From: Rhabdophis nuchalis
Lineage: Eukaryota > Chordata > Lepidosauria > Squamata > Natricidae
Length of the DNA: 64,000 nt
Assembly: GCA_039707465.1 (NCBI GenBank)
Contig: CM077646.1
Span: forward strand, 82,732,715-82,796,714
Reading direction: 5' to 3'
The notes under the pieces: generated by a model
Database searches by the model: none
The model's input: only the letters and a program-made list of their open reading frames with translations
What the model was told of the DNA's origin: nothing
Made by a program: the position numbers and the translations under genes
Shown here: piece after piece, positions 23,300 through 34,690 of the stretch
Numbering within the stretch: the stretch's first letter is position 1
Layout: each line of letters opens with the position of its first letter

Positions 23300-24260
23300 T
23301 GAGGGAGTAATAGTCAATAGTTTTCTCCTGGTTTCCTAAATACCCATTTTCTCCTCATTGCTGAATAGCCTCCGATTATCTCCTTCTATTTGCCCAAGCA
23401 AGAGCCCAATCTATTCCTTTTTAAATTATCTTGATATCAGAATTCTATCCTTGATGAGATGTGGAATTTCTCCAAGATCAGGCCACTTCTTCAAAAGTAG
23501 AACTCCTTCTCTAACCTTAGAAGGATATTGCTTCTGTGACCATTGAGACTATGTCTCAGAAGGTGAACAATTGCAGCTTTAAATTCTTTTAATAGTTTAG
23601 TTAGTACTTGCATTTTGGAAGAATCTCCAACTTCACAAATAACTTGCATAAAAATATGCACACAATTAGTATTACTTCCAATAAAAAGAAGGACATGTAA
23701 TCAAAGATTCCTGGTGGGTGAAATTTAATCTACAGGACAATTTTAGGAGTTTATGTTTAGTATACTTTGTTTTAGAATGTTAACAGCCTCCTAGAGTATT
23801 AGACTATAAGCAGCTTATAGAATAAATTAAAATCGTGATTTCACTCGTGAAGTATCTTCAAACATTGGACAGGCAAAAGATTTACACAACTGTAGACGTG
23901 TATGACTTGTTGGAGACAATATTATTACTTGCCCTGTAATACAGCAAAAGAAGCTTCTGTGTATGTACCCTCATTAATCATGAAATGACATATCCCCCCC
24001 CAAAACTTGTGAGTCTTAAGACTAACTCTGTATTTAGCAAGATGGTTGTGACTGTAGTTTAGACATTTGTTCAGTGTCCTGAGCTGATGTATACATTTCT
24101 CACTAAAATGCTGTGGAGGAGAAGGTTCATTTATTAGTTTGCTTACCACCAAAAGGTCAAAGATTTGTCCACACTGTCTAACAAAAGAGATCCAAAAGCT
24201 AACTTCTACTTCAGTTCAACACAAACAAATGCTCCCAATATGTGATTGAAGTAAGGCAGG
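23300..24260. other. Unassigned intergenic DNA
   Basis: No exon, RNA gene or clear repeat recognised. Confidence 0.35.
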
Positions 24261-24261
24261 T

Positions 24262-24460
24262 AAGTTTAGTGTAGTGGCTAAAACTCAGGGGACTGGAAGT
24301 TCTAGTCCTGCTTTAGACTCAACAAGGTGGGTGACCTGGGCTAGCCATTCTCTCTGAGTCCTAGCAAGCAGGCAAGGGCAAATCATTTCTGACATCTCAT
24401 TAAACTATAAGGGGCTAGTCCAGACAGTCATCAAGATTCAACATGACTTGAAAAGAAAAA
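24262..24460 (+). mobile_element. Sauria-type SINE with BovB-like tail
   Basis: tRNA-like head 'gtgtagtggctaaaactcagg' with a B-box-like 'aagttctagtcctgc', the 'gggtgacctgggctagcc' middle, and a tail 'agtccagacagtcatcaag..caacatgacttgaaaag' resembling the BovB LINE 3' end that mobilises Sauria SINEs. It ends in an A-rich run. Confidence 0.75.
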
Positions 24461-24479
24461 AAAGAAATGTTATGCAGTT

Positions 24480-24765
24480 CTTTGATAACATTACTTCCAA
24501 ATTTGTTTATTGAATGTTATTGAAACATTTGTTTGTTCTGACAAACAAATACCAGAAAGTAGCAAAAAATGTTGCAGATTATGGCCATGTTACCACAGGA
24601 TGCTGCAACCCGTTGCAAATGCAAGCTGCTCACAGAACTCAGGAGAAGGTGTGTGTGTGCAGTAGTTGTAACTTTGAGGATAGGTAGTAAGTAACTTTCT
24701 TGGAGTCAGTTATAACATTGAACAGTCATTAAGCTACCACTCATGAAGTGTGGGTTACCTATATG
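24480..24765. mobile_element. Diverged mariner-type MITE fragment
   Basis: Shares 'gttaccacaggatgctgcaacc' and 'cagttataacattgaacagtcattaag' with 4258-4678. No clean ends. Confidence 0.45.
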
Positions 24766-24856
24766 TCTTCAAATACAATCTAGAATAATACATATACCCA
24801 AACAACTATGACAAATTAGGATTTGCATGACATTTTGTTAATAAATATATATTTTT

Positions 24857-25097
24857 TGATTTGTGGCACAGTGGTTAGAATGCAGTATTGCAGGCTAATT
24901 CTGCTGACTACCGGCTGCCAACAGTTCAGCAATTCAATTCTCACCGGCTCAAAATTGACTCAGCCTTCCGTCCATCCTTCTGAGGTGGATAAAATGAGGA
25001 CCCAGATTTTGGGGGGCAATATGCTGACTCTGTAAACCACTTATAGAGGAGTGCAAAGCACTGTGAAGCGGTATATAAGTCTAAGTGCTATTGCTAG
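24857..25097 (+). mobile_element. tRNA-derived SINE (family 1)
   Basis: Head 'ggcacagtggttagaatgcag' with a tRNA A-box-like start, a B-box-like 'caattcaattctcacc', the GACTCAGCCTTCC block, then GGATAAAATGAGGACCCAG and the tail 'gcggtatataagtctaagtgctattgct'. The tail is similar in plan to L2/MIR tails (GTAAACC.CTTA...GTATATAAG), suggesting L2-dependent retroposition. Confidence 0.8.
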
Positions 25098-25099
25098 GA

Positions 25100-25162
25100 G
25101 CTAGGATGGGCGTGGCCTGCACAGAACGCATCTGGGCCATGGGCAGTCAGTTTGACATCCCT
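25100..25162 (+). mobile_element. Fragment of the GTGTCAAACTCG-family hAT MITE
   Basis: 'ggatgggcgtggcctg' and 'ctgggccatgggcagtcagtttgacatccctg' match the right end of the family at 5560-5692. The left end is missing. Confidence 0.55.
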
Positions 25163-26685
25163 GCTGTATATTCTGCTATGGCATCATAAGGGACCAATCT
25201 TCCTTGACAAGCAGCCTTATTTCAAAGCAGCTTCTGCAGGTGCAATGCAGATACACAAAGGTAACCGTGATACATTTTCTACACAGCTTAGAAATGCACT
25301 TTCAAAACTCTATTCAGCCATATCTTTTTAACAGAAGCTCATTAGATGACTTAAGTAATCTTTTATTTCTTTCTATGTTATTATTATGGTTGATTGCAGA
25401 GTTAGTAAGATATTTGGACAAGAGCTAGCATTTTTATCCATGTATCAAGTCCTTCCCAGGGACCTGTGAAAGGCAGATGTTGATGTTTGATGGTGTTAAA
25501 AGTATTGTTGCAGAATGTAAGGTAAATGCACCTACAACTATTAGTATCAACTTTCCTTTCTATTGCCACAGTTGTTCTATTTGCAGGCCTTTGTATTTTG
25601 TGATTTCTCCTGCTCTTTCTCTTCTGCACTGCAAATGTGAATGGCATCTGAGTCCCAATGGCTCTGGGCAGTTCACAAATCAAAACATTAAAAACAAGAA
25701 TGAAAATACAGTAAGAATCACGTGTTAAAAAATGATAAGGATGACAAGAATGATACATGAGTTAAAGAGATATAAACCCCATCACCACCATACAGGAGGC
25801 TTCACTCACCCTTGACAACGTGTTGAGCAAACAGCTATGTTTTCAAGGCCTTTCAAAACACTAGCAGGTGAGGAAGCTCATTCCTGAAGACAAGTTGCCT
25901 CCCAGAAGGTTTACTTCAGTGTCCTGATAGGTACCATTACTTAACTGAGGGAACCTGGATAAGATTAACTCTGCTAGATCAAAGTGAGTGAGCGGGAGAT
26001 AGGTGGTCCATCAAGTAACCAGTCCCTATGCCCTTTATGTGGAGAATAATAAAATTGTTCTATCTTGCAGCAAGGGTGGACAACTTCTTCATGGTAAGAG
26101 GATGTACTTACCATATATTAAGAAGAGAGGCAATGATATAGATTAGGCAAGACCCCTAATTCATGCAGGCAGAGCTACATTCCTTTTCTTCACCCCTCTG
26201 ATTTGGAGGGTGCCTTGTATTTGAAGAATTATGTCAAGCCTGCTCTAGAATTTGCAGAAAATGCTGCTGTTGACTTTCAGTAATTACAGTTGGAGGATTA
26301 AATAAAATGAATTTGAAAGTTGTCTGTTTTACAGGGTTATTGTAACAAATTTCTGAGCATTGATTAAAAATAGAATATTATTGCTGTAATCTTCATCATT
26401 TTTCCTTGCCATTTCATCTGCTTCTCCGTGACCTAGGGACTCATCAAATCCTGCTTTTTTTTTTACTTTTGCTTAGATGCATTCATTAAAGAACTTCACT
26501 AAACTGAGATACAAGCATGCTTGAAAATAGGAATAAAATGTTAAAACATTTTCCTTTATGCTTTTAAATCAGTGCTCATGCTGGTTAGTGTCCATTTTAA
26601 AGCTTCATTTTTATTTATCGGAACATTAGATATTTTCAATGGTGGTATTCACATTGATTTATTAATTATATGAATAAGGGGTGGG
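25163..26685. other. Intergenic DNA with a possible old LINE-derived stretch
   Basis: 25790-26060 ('caaggcctttcaaaacactagcaggtgagg', 'cattcctgaagaca') has the flavour of an old LINE 3' region, but I could not assign it. No gene seen. Confidence 0.3.
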
Positions 26686-26692
26686 CATGATA

Positions 26693-27040
26693 TATAGTAC
26701 TTGATTTATGACCAGTCATTTAACAATCCTTCAGTTATCATACATTTTTTTTAAAAAATGTTTATAACCCATTCTCAAAATTACAATTTCATCCCACTGC
26801 GACAATCATCTGATCACATTTCAGACACTTAACAAGTGACTCACATTTATGTCTGGTTGTAGTGTTCCATGGTCATGTGGCCATGATTTACTATTTTCAT
26901 TTTTCAGTAAAGCCACCCTTTCAGAAAAATGGACTTGCTTAGCACTTGTGTTGACTTACTATACAACTACCATAAAAACAGTTGTAAAATCAAGCCTGGT
27001 CTTGTGGTGCCTTGACTTATGAATACCACAACCTATGACT
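26693..27040. mobile_element. Diverged mariner-type MITE
   Basis: 'tagtacttgatttatgacc' at the left, internal 'ccatggtcatgtggcc' and 'tagcacttgtg', and 'gtgccttgacttatgaatacc' at the right are the degraded inverted termini of the CAGGTAGTCC family. Confidence 0.5.
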
Positions 27041-27276
27041 GAAATCCCGGTCCCAATGGTTCTACTTCCTAGTTTTAGAATAAGCTTCAAAATAACCTGA
27101 AACCAAAATTAGAAGCCTACACATTCACCTATGTTGTATATACGTATTAGGTTTATTTGTATATTATATATTCCATATTTACTATAGAAGGTCAAAAGAG
27201 TGTACACGATTCACTCTTTTCATTTACACCATAATCCATGACAAAAGCTGAGCAAAGAGTAAGTGGCTCAAGATTA

Positions 27277-27390
27277 CTGTATTTTTTAGGCTATAAGGCG
27301 CTCTGGACTATACACACATAGCTTTTGGAGAGGAAAACAAGAAAAACAAAATCTTCCTCCCAGCAATTTGCCTCCTTGCAGCAAACAGCT
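27277..27390. mobile_element. Left part of a TACTGTATTTTTT MITE, broken by L2 copy C
   Basis: 'actgtattttttaggctataaggcgctctggactata' is a DNA-transposon-type terminus of the same style as 46370-46878. The LINE sequence begins immediately after 'aaacagcttgctcag'. CAGCTT occurs at 27386-27391 and again at 30413-30418, right after the LINE tail, so a short target duplication is possible. Confidence 0.5.
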
Positions 27391-27397
27391 TGCTCAG

Positions 27398-30136
27398 GAT
27401 GAAGACCTGGCCGGAATAGCGGAGACCTGGTTGGGCCACGAGGGAGGACTCCCCCTCGTTGAAATGTGCCCACCAGGCTACCGTGCTTTTCATCAGCCGC
27501 GGGCCCTAGGCAGGGGTGGTGGGGTAGCGGTCATTGTAAAAGAAGGTCTTGAGGCGAGAGAGACCATTGTGCCACAGACTACCGGTTGTGAGTCCCTCTG
27601 TGTGAAGTGGGGCCTAGGGAGGCAGTTGGGCTTGCTGGTTGTATACCTGGCTCCCCGCTATGTAGCAGCAGCCCTGCCCGAGCTCCTCGAGGTGATCGCT
27701 ACGGTGGCAGTGGAGACCCCCAGACTTTTAGTCATGGGGGACTTTAATCTGCCATCGGTGGGCGAATCATCCGAGGTAGCTCAGGAGTTCATGGCTTCCA
27801 TGACGGCCATGGACCTGACCCAAGTAATTCAAGGCCCCACTCACGAGGGTGGACATACACCGGATCTCATCTTTGTCTCAGGCCAATGGAAGAGTGATCT
27901 GGGTATAGGGGATATAGTCATCACACCCTTGTCATGGTCAGACCACTCACTTCTCCGCCTCGACTTTCCGACCGCTGCTCCCCTCCGCGGGGAGGCGGAA
28001 CCAGAGTCTCCAATCTGGTACCGCCCCAGGCGCCTGATGGACCCGGATGGGTTCCAGACGGCGCTTGGGCCATTTCCTGTATCCCTGACCCGTGCCCCGA
28101 TGGAGGACCTCACGGCCGCATGGAATAGTGCGGCCGTGGGAGCCTTGGATCGGGTCGCGCCCTTGCGGCCTCTCGTGCGGCGGCGAAACACCCAGGCCCC
28201 TTGGTTTACCGAGGAGCTGAGGGTGATGAAACGCCGCAAGAGATGCCTAGAGAGAAGATGGAGGTCTACCCGATCTGGATGTGACCGGACACAGGTAAGA
28301 GCCCATTTACGGACTTACATTGTGGCGCTGAGAGTGGCCAAACGCCATCATTGTGCCACTCTCATAGCATCCGCAGACAACCGCCCTGCCGCCCTGTTTA
28401 GGGTGACCCACTCCCTCCTTCAACAGAGGGTGCGGGAAGCCCCGTTACAGGGTAGAGCAGAGGAATTTGTGATTTTTCTGCAGGAGAAAACCACTCAGAT
28501 ACAGAACGAGTTAGCCCCCATTCATGGCCCAGTGAGATGCCATGAGGGAGATCTTGTTTGGGAGGAGTTTGACTCCGTTACTTCCGAAGATATGGACAGG
28601 TTACGTGGGCGACTGCGAGCCACCACATGTTTACTGGACCCGTGTCCCTCCTGGCTTGTACTGGCATCCTGGGAGGTGACACGAGGCTGGCTCCAAGAGG
28701 TTGTCAACGCATCCTTGAGTGAGGGTTCCTTGCCTGCTTCCCTAAAAGAGGCGATGGTGAGGCCCCTCCTTAAGAAGCCCTCTTTGGATCCAGCTCTTTT
28801 AAACAACTATCGTCCTGTCTCCAACCTTCCCTTTTTGGCGAAGGTTGTCGAGAGTGTGGTGGCACAACAGTTTCCCCGTCACCTGGATGAAGTTGATTAT
28901 CTAGATCCGCGCCAGTCCGGCTTTCGGCCCGGGCATAGCACCGAGACGGCATTGGTCGCGTTGGTGGATGATCTCTGGAGGGCCAGAGATGGGGGTTGTT
29001 CCTCCATCCTGGTCCTATTAGACCTCTCGGCGGCTTTCGATACCATCGACCATGGTATCCTATTGCATCGGCTGGGGGGGTTGGGGGTGGGAGGCACCGT
29101 TTTGCGGTGGTTCTCCTCCTACCTCTCTGGCCGATCGCAATTTGTGTTGGCAGGGGGGCAGAGGTCGACCGCGAGACCCCTCATATGTGGGGTGCCTCAG
29201 GGGTCGGTCCTCTCGCCCCTCCTGTTTAACACATACATGAAGCCGCTGGGTGAGATCATCCGTGGTTTTGGGGTAGAGTACCATCTATACGCTGACGACA
29301 CCCAGCTGTATATATCTACCCCAGACCACCCCAACGATGCCGTAGCGGTGATGTGCCAGTGCCTGGAAGCCGTGCGGATCTGGATGGGAAGTAACGGACT
29401 CAGGCTAAACCCGACCAAGACCGAGTGGCTGTGGTTTCCGGCTGCCCGATTCAACCAGCTCACTCCATCGCTGGCCATAGGGGGCGAACATCTTGCCCCT
29501 GTGGATGGGGCGCGCAATTTGGGTGTCCTCCTGGATACCCGGCTGTCAATGGAAGATCAGGTGACAGCCGTGGCCAGGAGGGCGTTTTACCAGGTTCGCC
29601 TGGTACGCCAATTGCGCCCCCTATTGGATCGGGACGCCCTTCGCACAGTCACTCATGCCCTCGTGACATCCCGACTGGACTATTGCAACTCTCTCTACAT
29701 GGGGCTTCCCTTGAGGTGCACCCGGAAACTTCAGCTAGTCCAGAATGCAGCCGCGCGAGCAATTATGGGTACCACAAGGTATACCCATGTAACACCGCTC
29801 TTGCGCGAGCTGCACTGGCTGCCTGTCGTCTTCCGGGTGCGCTTCAAGGTATTAATTATCATCTTTAAAGCGCTCCATGGCTCGGGACCTAGCTACTTGC
29901 GGGATCGGATCCTGCCTCATACATCCTCACGACCGATTCGCTCCCACAGAGAGGGACTTCTCCGGGTGCCGTCCACTAGACTTTGTCAGCGGGCGACGCC
30001 CAGGGGAAGGGCTCTCTCTGTGGCGGGCCCAGCCCTCTGGAACGACCTCCCCCCCGATATTAGGACCACCACGGACCTCCGCTCCTTCCGTCTTAAATTG
30101 AAAACACACTTTTTCTGTCTTGCCGGCCTGGGATAG
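27398..30136 (+). CDS. Endonuclease/reverse transcriptase of L2-like LINE, open but 5'-truncated
   Basis: About 912 codons of uninterrupted LINE protein, ending in TAG at 30134-30136. Domains in order: a truncated endonuclease (AETWLGHEGG; VMGDFNLPS at about 27734; SWSDHSLL at about 27930) lacking its first strand with the metal-binding Asn; a linker; the reverse transcriptase with LLKKPSLDP...NNYRPVSNLPF (about 28770), SGFRPGHSTETALV, LDLSAAFDTIDHG (catalytic Asp, about 29020), GVPQGSVLSPLLF (about 29190), YADDTQLYIS (about 29287) and the NLGVLLDTRLSM block; then the L2-type C-terminal region (LRELHWLPV, LWNDLPPDIRT). There is no native start codon: the frame runs back into flanking DNA to 27368. 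The clade follows from the YADDTQLY active site with the C-terminal layout of vertebrate L2. Host expression is unlikely to be functional without the 5' end. Confidence 0.93.
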   Translation, partial: DEDLAGIAETWLGHEGGLPLVEMCPPGYRAFHQPRALGRGGGVAVIVKEGLEARETIVPQTTGCESLCVKWGLGRQLGLLVVYLAPRYVAAALPELLEVIATVAVETPRLLVMGDFNLPSVGESSEVAQEFMASMTAMDLTQVIQGPTHEGGHTPDLIFVSGQWKSDLGIGDIVITPLSWSDHSLLRLDFPTAAPLRGEAEPESPIWYRPRRLMDPDGFQTALGPFPVSLTRAPMEDLTAAWNSAAVGALDRVAPLRPLVRRRNTQAPWFTEELRVMKRRKRCLERRWRSTRSGCDRTQVRAHLRTYIVALRVAKRHHCATLIASADNRPAALFRVTHSLLQQRVREAPLQGRAEEFVIFLQEKTTQIQNELAPIHGPVRCHEGDLVWEEFDSVTSEDMDRLRGRLRATTCLLDPCPSWLVLASWEVTRGWLQEVVNASLSEGSLPASLKEAMVRPLLKKPSLDPALLNNYRPVSNLPFLAKVVESVVAQQFPRHLDEVDYLDPRQSGFRPGHSTETALVALVDDLWRARDGGCSSILVLLDLSAAFDTIDHGILLHRLGGLGVGGTVLRWFSSYLSGRSQFVLAGGQRSTARPLICGVPQGSVLSPLLFNTYMKPLGEIIRGFGVEYHLYADDTQLYISTPDHPNDAVAVMCQCLEAVRIWMGSNGLRLNPTKTEWLWFPAARFNQLTPSLAIGGEHLAPVDGARNLGVLLDTRLSMEDQVTAVARRAFYQVRLVRQLRPLLDRDALRTVTHALVTSRLDYCNSLYMGLPLRCTRKLQLVQNAAARAIMGTTRYTHVTPLLRELHWLPVVFRVRFKVLIIIFKALHGSGPSYLRDRILPHTSSRPIRSHREGLLRVPSTRLCQRATPRGRALSVAGPALWNDLPPDIRTTTDLRSFRLKLKTHFFCLAGLG

Positions 30137-30316
30137 CTACTCCTCTGTTTTTAGGGTCTTTTGGGGATTTTTAGTTAGATAGTTTTAATGGGTATTTTAG
30201 CACAGGTTAATTAATTTAATTTATTTTTAATGTAATATGTATATAGTCATTGTTCTTATTTCTCCTGTGCACCGCCCCGAGTCCCTGTGGGGAGAGGGTG
30301 CGGTTTATAAGAAATA

Positions 30317-30317
30317 A

Positions 30318-30411
<94 letters not shown>
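30317..30411 (+). repeat. (ATT)n microsatellite, LINE tail
   Basis: About 31 uninterrupted ATT units extending the A/T-rich tail of copy C. It is translated as polyasparagine on the minus strand, which is not a gene. Confidence 0.97.
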
Positions 30412-30412
<1 letters not shown>

Positions 30413-30612
30413 CAGCTTCAGCATAGCCTGATTTTGCATGAACAGCTGATTGGTGATTGGATCTGCCTCCTGGAATATAGCTGTTCCAGGCTGCGGGAGT
30501 TGCTACCCATGGGCATAGGCAGGGCATAACTAGGGCTTATTTTGGAGGAAATGCTTATATTGGGTGCCCATGTAAAAATCAAGGTAGATCTTATTTTCTG
30601 GAAAACACCGAT
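30412..30612 (-). mobile_element. MITE fragment to the right of L2 copy C
   Basis: 'gggcttattttggaggaaatgcttatattgggtgcccatg' and 'gatcttattttctggaaaacacc' look like the reversed end of a TGTTTCC...AAAATAAGA-type DNA element. Whether it is the right half of the element at 27277-27390 is unclear, since the two ends do not match closely. Confidence 0.4.
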
Positions 30613-33600
30613 TATACATATACAGATTACAGATTATACATATACAGTATATTGCAAATCTTTCTTCTTATTAGATATCTCTTAGTGATATTTATTAAAC
30701 CTCTTATTAAAGTGTTTCCTTTAGCTTTCTACCTCTGTTCTACTTTTATGCATCAGAATAAGTTAATGTTTGATATTCTTTTCTAAATCTTCCTGTCTGT
30801 TTATTTGAGAAGACCTAGTTCATTTCTTCAGCTGTTTATATTTTTTGACCATCTTAAATGATCAAAGTCTCTTTTCTTCCAGCCTTCTATCTACACTTTG
30901 TTCCATTTTTATTCCACAGAATAATCCTAGAGTTAATGTTTGATAGCTCCTTTCCTTCTGCTGTATAGTTTTCAAGTCAGTTTTTCAGAAATATGTCAGA
31001 GCAAATTTGAAAAACAATTGGTGCAAACATTTTATTGACCATGAACAAATGTTCAATTATAGTCACATAGTTCAATTATTATTTGGTCCATTTTCCAAGT
31101 TATTGAGTGATATCAAAAATTATTCTGTATTTTGTTTCTTTTTCCACATTGTCCAATATTGGATTTTTTAACAAAATAAATCTGCAGTATAAGAACTCCA
31201 CTTACTTTTTATAATAACATCTGAATAAGGTTATACTTGGGAAAATAAATAAAATGCCAAAACATAGTGGTTGCATTTAAATTCTATATATCTAATTCAA
31301 GGCCTTAAAATGAATCTTTGACCTAAAAGGACAGAGATAGATTCCTGACTCAGAAACAACTGAAGGTTTGCACCTCTCAAAATGAAAAGGAATGAAAAGA
31401 AAATAAATACAGAAATTCTAACATATGGTAACCTAACTACAAATCCACTGAATCCATTTCTTTGATTGGAGTAAGCATCTTGCTCACAGAAATGTCAAAT
31501 GTTCCTCCAAATTATATTCTTTTCTGACCTAAGGTAAAGGAGTTAGAGAACTGATGCTTTTTCACTTGCAATTTCATTCTTCCATTGTGTATATGTGTAC
31601 TCCATATGCAATAGGGCTGTGTCAGCCCTATAAGGTAGCCCAGAAAAGAAGTACACCCAGAAGAACTACCTCTACTTTATTTTATGCTTACTTTAACAGA
31701 AGTTCGTTTTTCTCCCATCATCTTTACAAGCCCAAAAAAACTAGGGAAAGTGTCTTTGCCACATTCCCATTTCTGTTGCAGGTTAAGCTGCCTCTTATAC
31801 AACTGTTGCTCAGGCTGCAGTTTTTCCCTCATCTTCCAAAGTCATTCTCCCATATCAGAGGTCATGAATCGGGCAAACTGGTAGTGGTGGCGGTGGGAGG
31901 CTCAGCCCACCTGCAGAAGCATCTGGCAATCACGTGAGCACGCACACACAAGCAAACTAGTAGTACAATAAATTGCAACCCATCACTGCCACATACCCTT
32001 TACAAATGGTTTACAAATTGTTAGCTTACATGAGACTACTAGATCATGACTTCAAGATGCTACCTAGATGCTGACTGGATTTTTATTCCTAATGGTCATC
32101 CAGATTTCTGCAGGCTAAAGTTAATAGCCATATGATTAGGAACACTTGAAGAAGAATTTGTGCTCCATCATCAGGGAAAGTAGGAAGCAGCGCCATGGCA
32201 AAAACAACATTTAAAAAGGAAGCTCCCTGTACTTTTTGTATAAGTTGTCCTCAATGAAGTACTCGGAAAGCAGCACGATTCAAGTCAACTCCAACAGAGA
32301 TCTCTTTCTTTGAGGAAATCAGATTGAGTCTGGAATGGAATAGACTTGGTTGCAAGCTTTACGGAGCTGCAAATGTCTGTTCAGGAATGCTAGGCACACA
32401 CTCTCATGCAAACGGAAAGAGAGTACAGCACTCCTGCTTTTAGCAGAAGAATGAGCCGGGTTTCTTTAAAGTGGAGGGATGTGACAAGTGGGAAAAGCAA
32501 AGAAAAGAAGACAGATTTTTAAAAACACCCCTTTTTAAAGGGGAAAAAAAAGTGAGAAGCTATCTTAAAAAATAAAAAGGGTGAAGGGCAAGGAAAAGTT
32601 CCCCCAAGCAGAAGGAGGACTCCTAAACTATTTATGTTTTGCTAGATGCACTCACACTGCTGGAATGTGTAGCTAGCTAATTTTTCTCCCTTAAAAATAA
32701 GTGAAAAGAAATAATTTCCCTACATAGAGATTTCAGAGAGTCCTTGTGCTGGGAGCCTGAACTTTCCCACAGCAATGAAGTGCACGCTGTTTTGTTCTAC
32801 ATTAAACTGGGTTTACACAGACCCAAGACCAAACCCTGCCAAAGCATTTGTCCTGGGCTTCTAGATACAGTGCAAATTAAACATTCTTCACAGCTGTAGC
32901 TGACAAAAAGCAGTCTCAAAAAGCTTTGAAGACAAAGGAGGAAAAAAATTGCCTTATTTATTCACTTACTGAGCATGCTCCAGTAGCTGAGCATGTCACG
33001 TGATTTCTAGTTTCCAAGGCAATCACTGCGATGCTAAGTACACACCGTCCTACACTAAAGCTAGTTGCTTTAACGCTTGATGGCAATTCTGGTAAAAATA
33101 TCGACAAATCTTATGTAATATTACCGTGCAGTTAAAAAAGTTGAAGGCTTTGGCTGAACACAATGCTGCTCTCTGTGGTTGAGGATGAAAACTATTCCTT
33201 AGTTGTACCTCAGGAGCAAAGGAATTCTTATAATGTATAGTAGAGTGGCATTGTGTAAATAAAGGCAGACAACTTGGAATGTTGAGCTATTTGTTGATTT
33301 TGTGAGTCCTCCATTTTCACAAACATCAATTGCTCAATATTAAAAGTCTATTCAAAGTATAAGATGCATCTTCTTCCCACAGGATTCTGGACTATTGCCA
33401 TAACGAATCATATACAATTCTTCTTGAGTCTTTTCCAGAGTCTCCCTCAAATGGGGCGGGAGGCAACTCCTTTGGACTGATGAACAAAGTAAAAGCACCC
33501 TCTGTTCTCTTCTACTGGCTGTTGTCGACATTGGAGTTTTATTGGTGTATCTTATTTCTCCTGTTCTTGGCTAAGCTTTCACTGAGGGATCTACAAACCT

Positions 33601-33779
33601 GCTACTGAGCCACCAGGCTTTTTCCCGTTCTCCTTTTCTTTGATTTATCACTTTCAATAGCAATCACAACAAGAGGTCACAGCAAACCTATGCTCTCTCT
33701 TCTCTTATACTTCTCTTATAGTAATATATACGGATTTAAGCCATTGCATCAAATCTAAGGGATTATACTATTACTAAAT
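30613..33779. other. Intergenic DNA without assigned features
   Basis: About 3.2 kb. A 127-codon frame at 31554-31937 has no recognisable domain. 31860-31930 contains a short GTGGTGG-rich block. 32500-32980 is purine-rich. No exon with clean splice sites, RNA gene or clear transposon recognised. Confidence 0.4.
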
Positions 33780-34145
33780 AGAGAGGGCCTTCTCAGGGTG
33801 CCGTCGGCCGGGCAATGCCGGTTGGCGACACCCAGGGGAAGGGCCTTCTCTGTGGCGGGCCCTACCCTTTTGAACGACTTACCCCCAAAACTACGTACCA
33901 TCTCAGACCTCCGCCTCTTCCGCCAGTGTCTTAAGACACACCTTTTCCATCAAGCCGGCCTAGCGTAACCTCCTGCTGTGACCGCTCCTAGATAGTTTTA
34001 ATTTGGGGGATTTTATATGATTTTAGCGCAGGGTAGGGATATAATAGTTTTTTTAAATTTTGTACATTGTTATATTTGTTATGTTTTAAATTTCCTGTGC
34101 GCCACCCTGGGTCCTTTTCGGAGAAGGTGCGGGGTATAAATTTGA
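33780..34145 (+). mobile_element. L2-like LINE copy D, 3' fragment
   Basis: Begins inside the C-terminal coding region (GAGAGGGCCTTCTCAGG...GTCGG, WNDLPPK-equivalent) and runs through the 3' UTR to GCCACCCTGGGTCC, GGTGCGGGGTATAAATTTG. The protein frame is broken ('cctttttgaacgac'). Confidence 0.9.
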
Positions 34146-34226
34146 AATAAAATAAATAAATAAATAAATAAACAAATAAATAAACAAACAAACAAACAAA
34201 CAAACAAACAAACAAACAAACAAACA
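34146..34226 (+). repeat. (AAAT/AAAC)n tail of copy D
   Basis: The LINE tail begins as AAAT repeats and turns into about 12 AAAC repeats. The 'FVCLFVCLF' minus-strand frames here are translated microsatellite. Confidence 0.95.
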
Positions 34227-34279
34227 TGTCCAGAATGCATATAGGGTAGCACCTTCTTCAAATCAGAGAGGCTTCAAAT

Positions 34280-34337
34280 TGTGTGTGTGTGTGTGTGTGC
34301 GTGCGTGCATGCGTACGTGCGTGCGTGCATATGCGCA
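34280..34337 (+). repeat. (GT)n / (GTGC)n simple repeat
   Basis: GT repeats pass into GTGC and GTAC units. It adjoins the reversed SINE that follows. Confidence 0.9.
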
Positions 34338-34540
34338 CATGCCTTTGAGTCAGCGTTGACCTCTGGCAATTGGCCCTTGGCCTATCCCTGAAGTTTTCTT
34401 GGAAAGATTTCAGAAATTGTTTGCCATTGCCTCCTTCTGAGGGCTGAGAGACCGGGACTGGCCCAAGGCCATCCAGCTGACTTACTATCAATTAGAATTC
34501 ACAGTCTCATGGTTTCTAGCCTGGTGCCTTAACTAGGCAG
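34338..34540 (-). mobile_element. Sauria-type SINE, minus strand
   Basis: Reversed BovB-like tail 'gagtcagcgttgacctctggcaattgg' near 34350, then 'ttgccattgcctccttctgagggctgagag', 'ggcccaaggccatccagctgac' and the tRNA-like head 'ctagcctggtgccttaac' near 34518-34535. Same family as 24262. Confidence 0.75.
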
Positions 34541-34547
34541 ATTCTAG

Positions 34548-34690
34548 GAATAGGAACAAGAATATTCTTTATTGGCCAAGTGTGATTGGACACACAAGGA
34601 ATTTGTCCTTGGTGCATAAGCTCTCAGTCTACCATACATACAAATGACAAAGTGCTAAGTCACAGATATCCCTTGTGTAAGAAAGTCACA
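34548..34690 (-). mobile_element. Unclassified retroposon 3' end, TTCTTTATTGGCC family
   Basis: 'agaatattctttattggccaagtgtgattgg' with 'cacaaggaatttgtccttggtgcataagctc' recurs at 39478. On the minus strand it ends GGCCAATAAAGAATATTC, like a LINE terminus, but I cannot name the clade. Confidence 0.55.

Larger units (their letters stand above)
27392..30411 (+). mobile_element. L2-like LINE copy C, best-preserved copy, 5'-truncated
   Basis: About 3.0 kb from inside the endonuclease to the 3' terminus (GCACCGCCCCGAGTCCCTG, then GGTTTATAAGAAATAAATT) and a long ATT microsatellite tail (30317-30411). Compared with copy B it lacks the N-terminus and the first part of the endonuclease. The protein frame is entirely open. 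Confidence 0.93.

Noticed and set aside
30216..30527. Minus-strand frame with about 30 consecutive asparagines
   Set aside because: It is the translated (ATT)n tail of L2 copy C, with no codon variation and no gene context.
33988..34261. Repeating Cys-Leu-Phe-Val hydrophobic frame
   Set aside because: Translation of the (AAAC)n microsatellite; appears in two frames at once.
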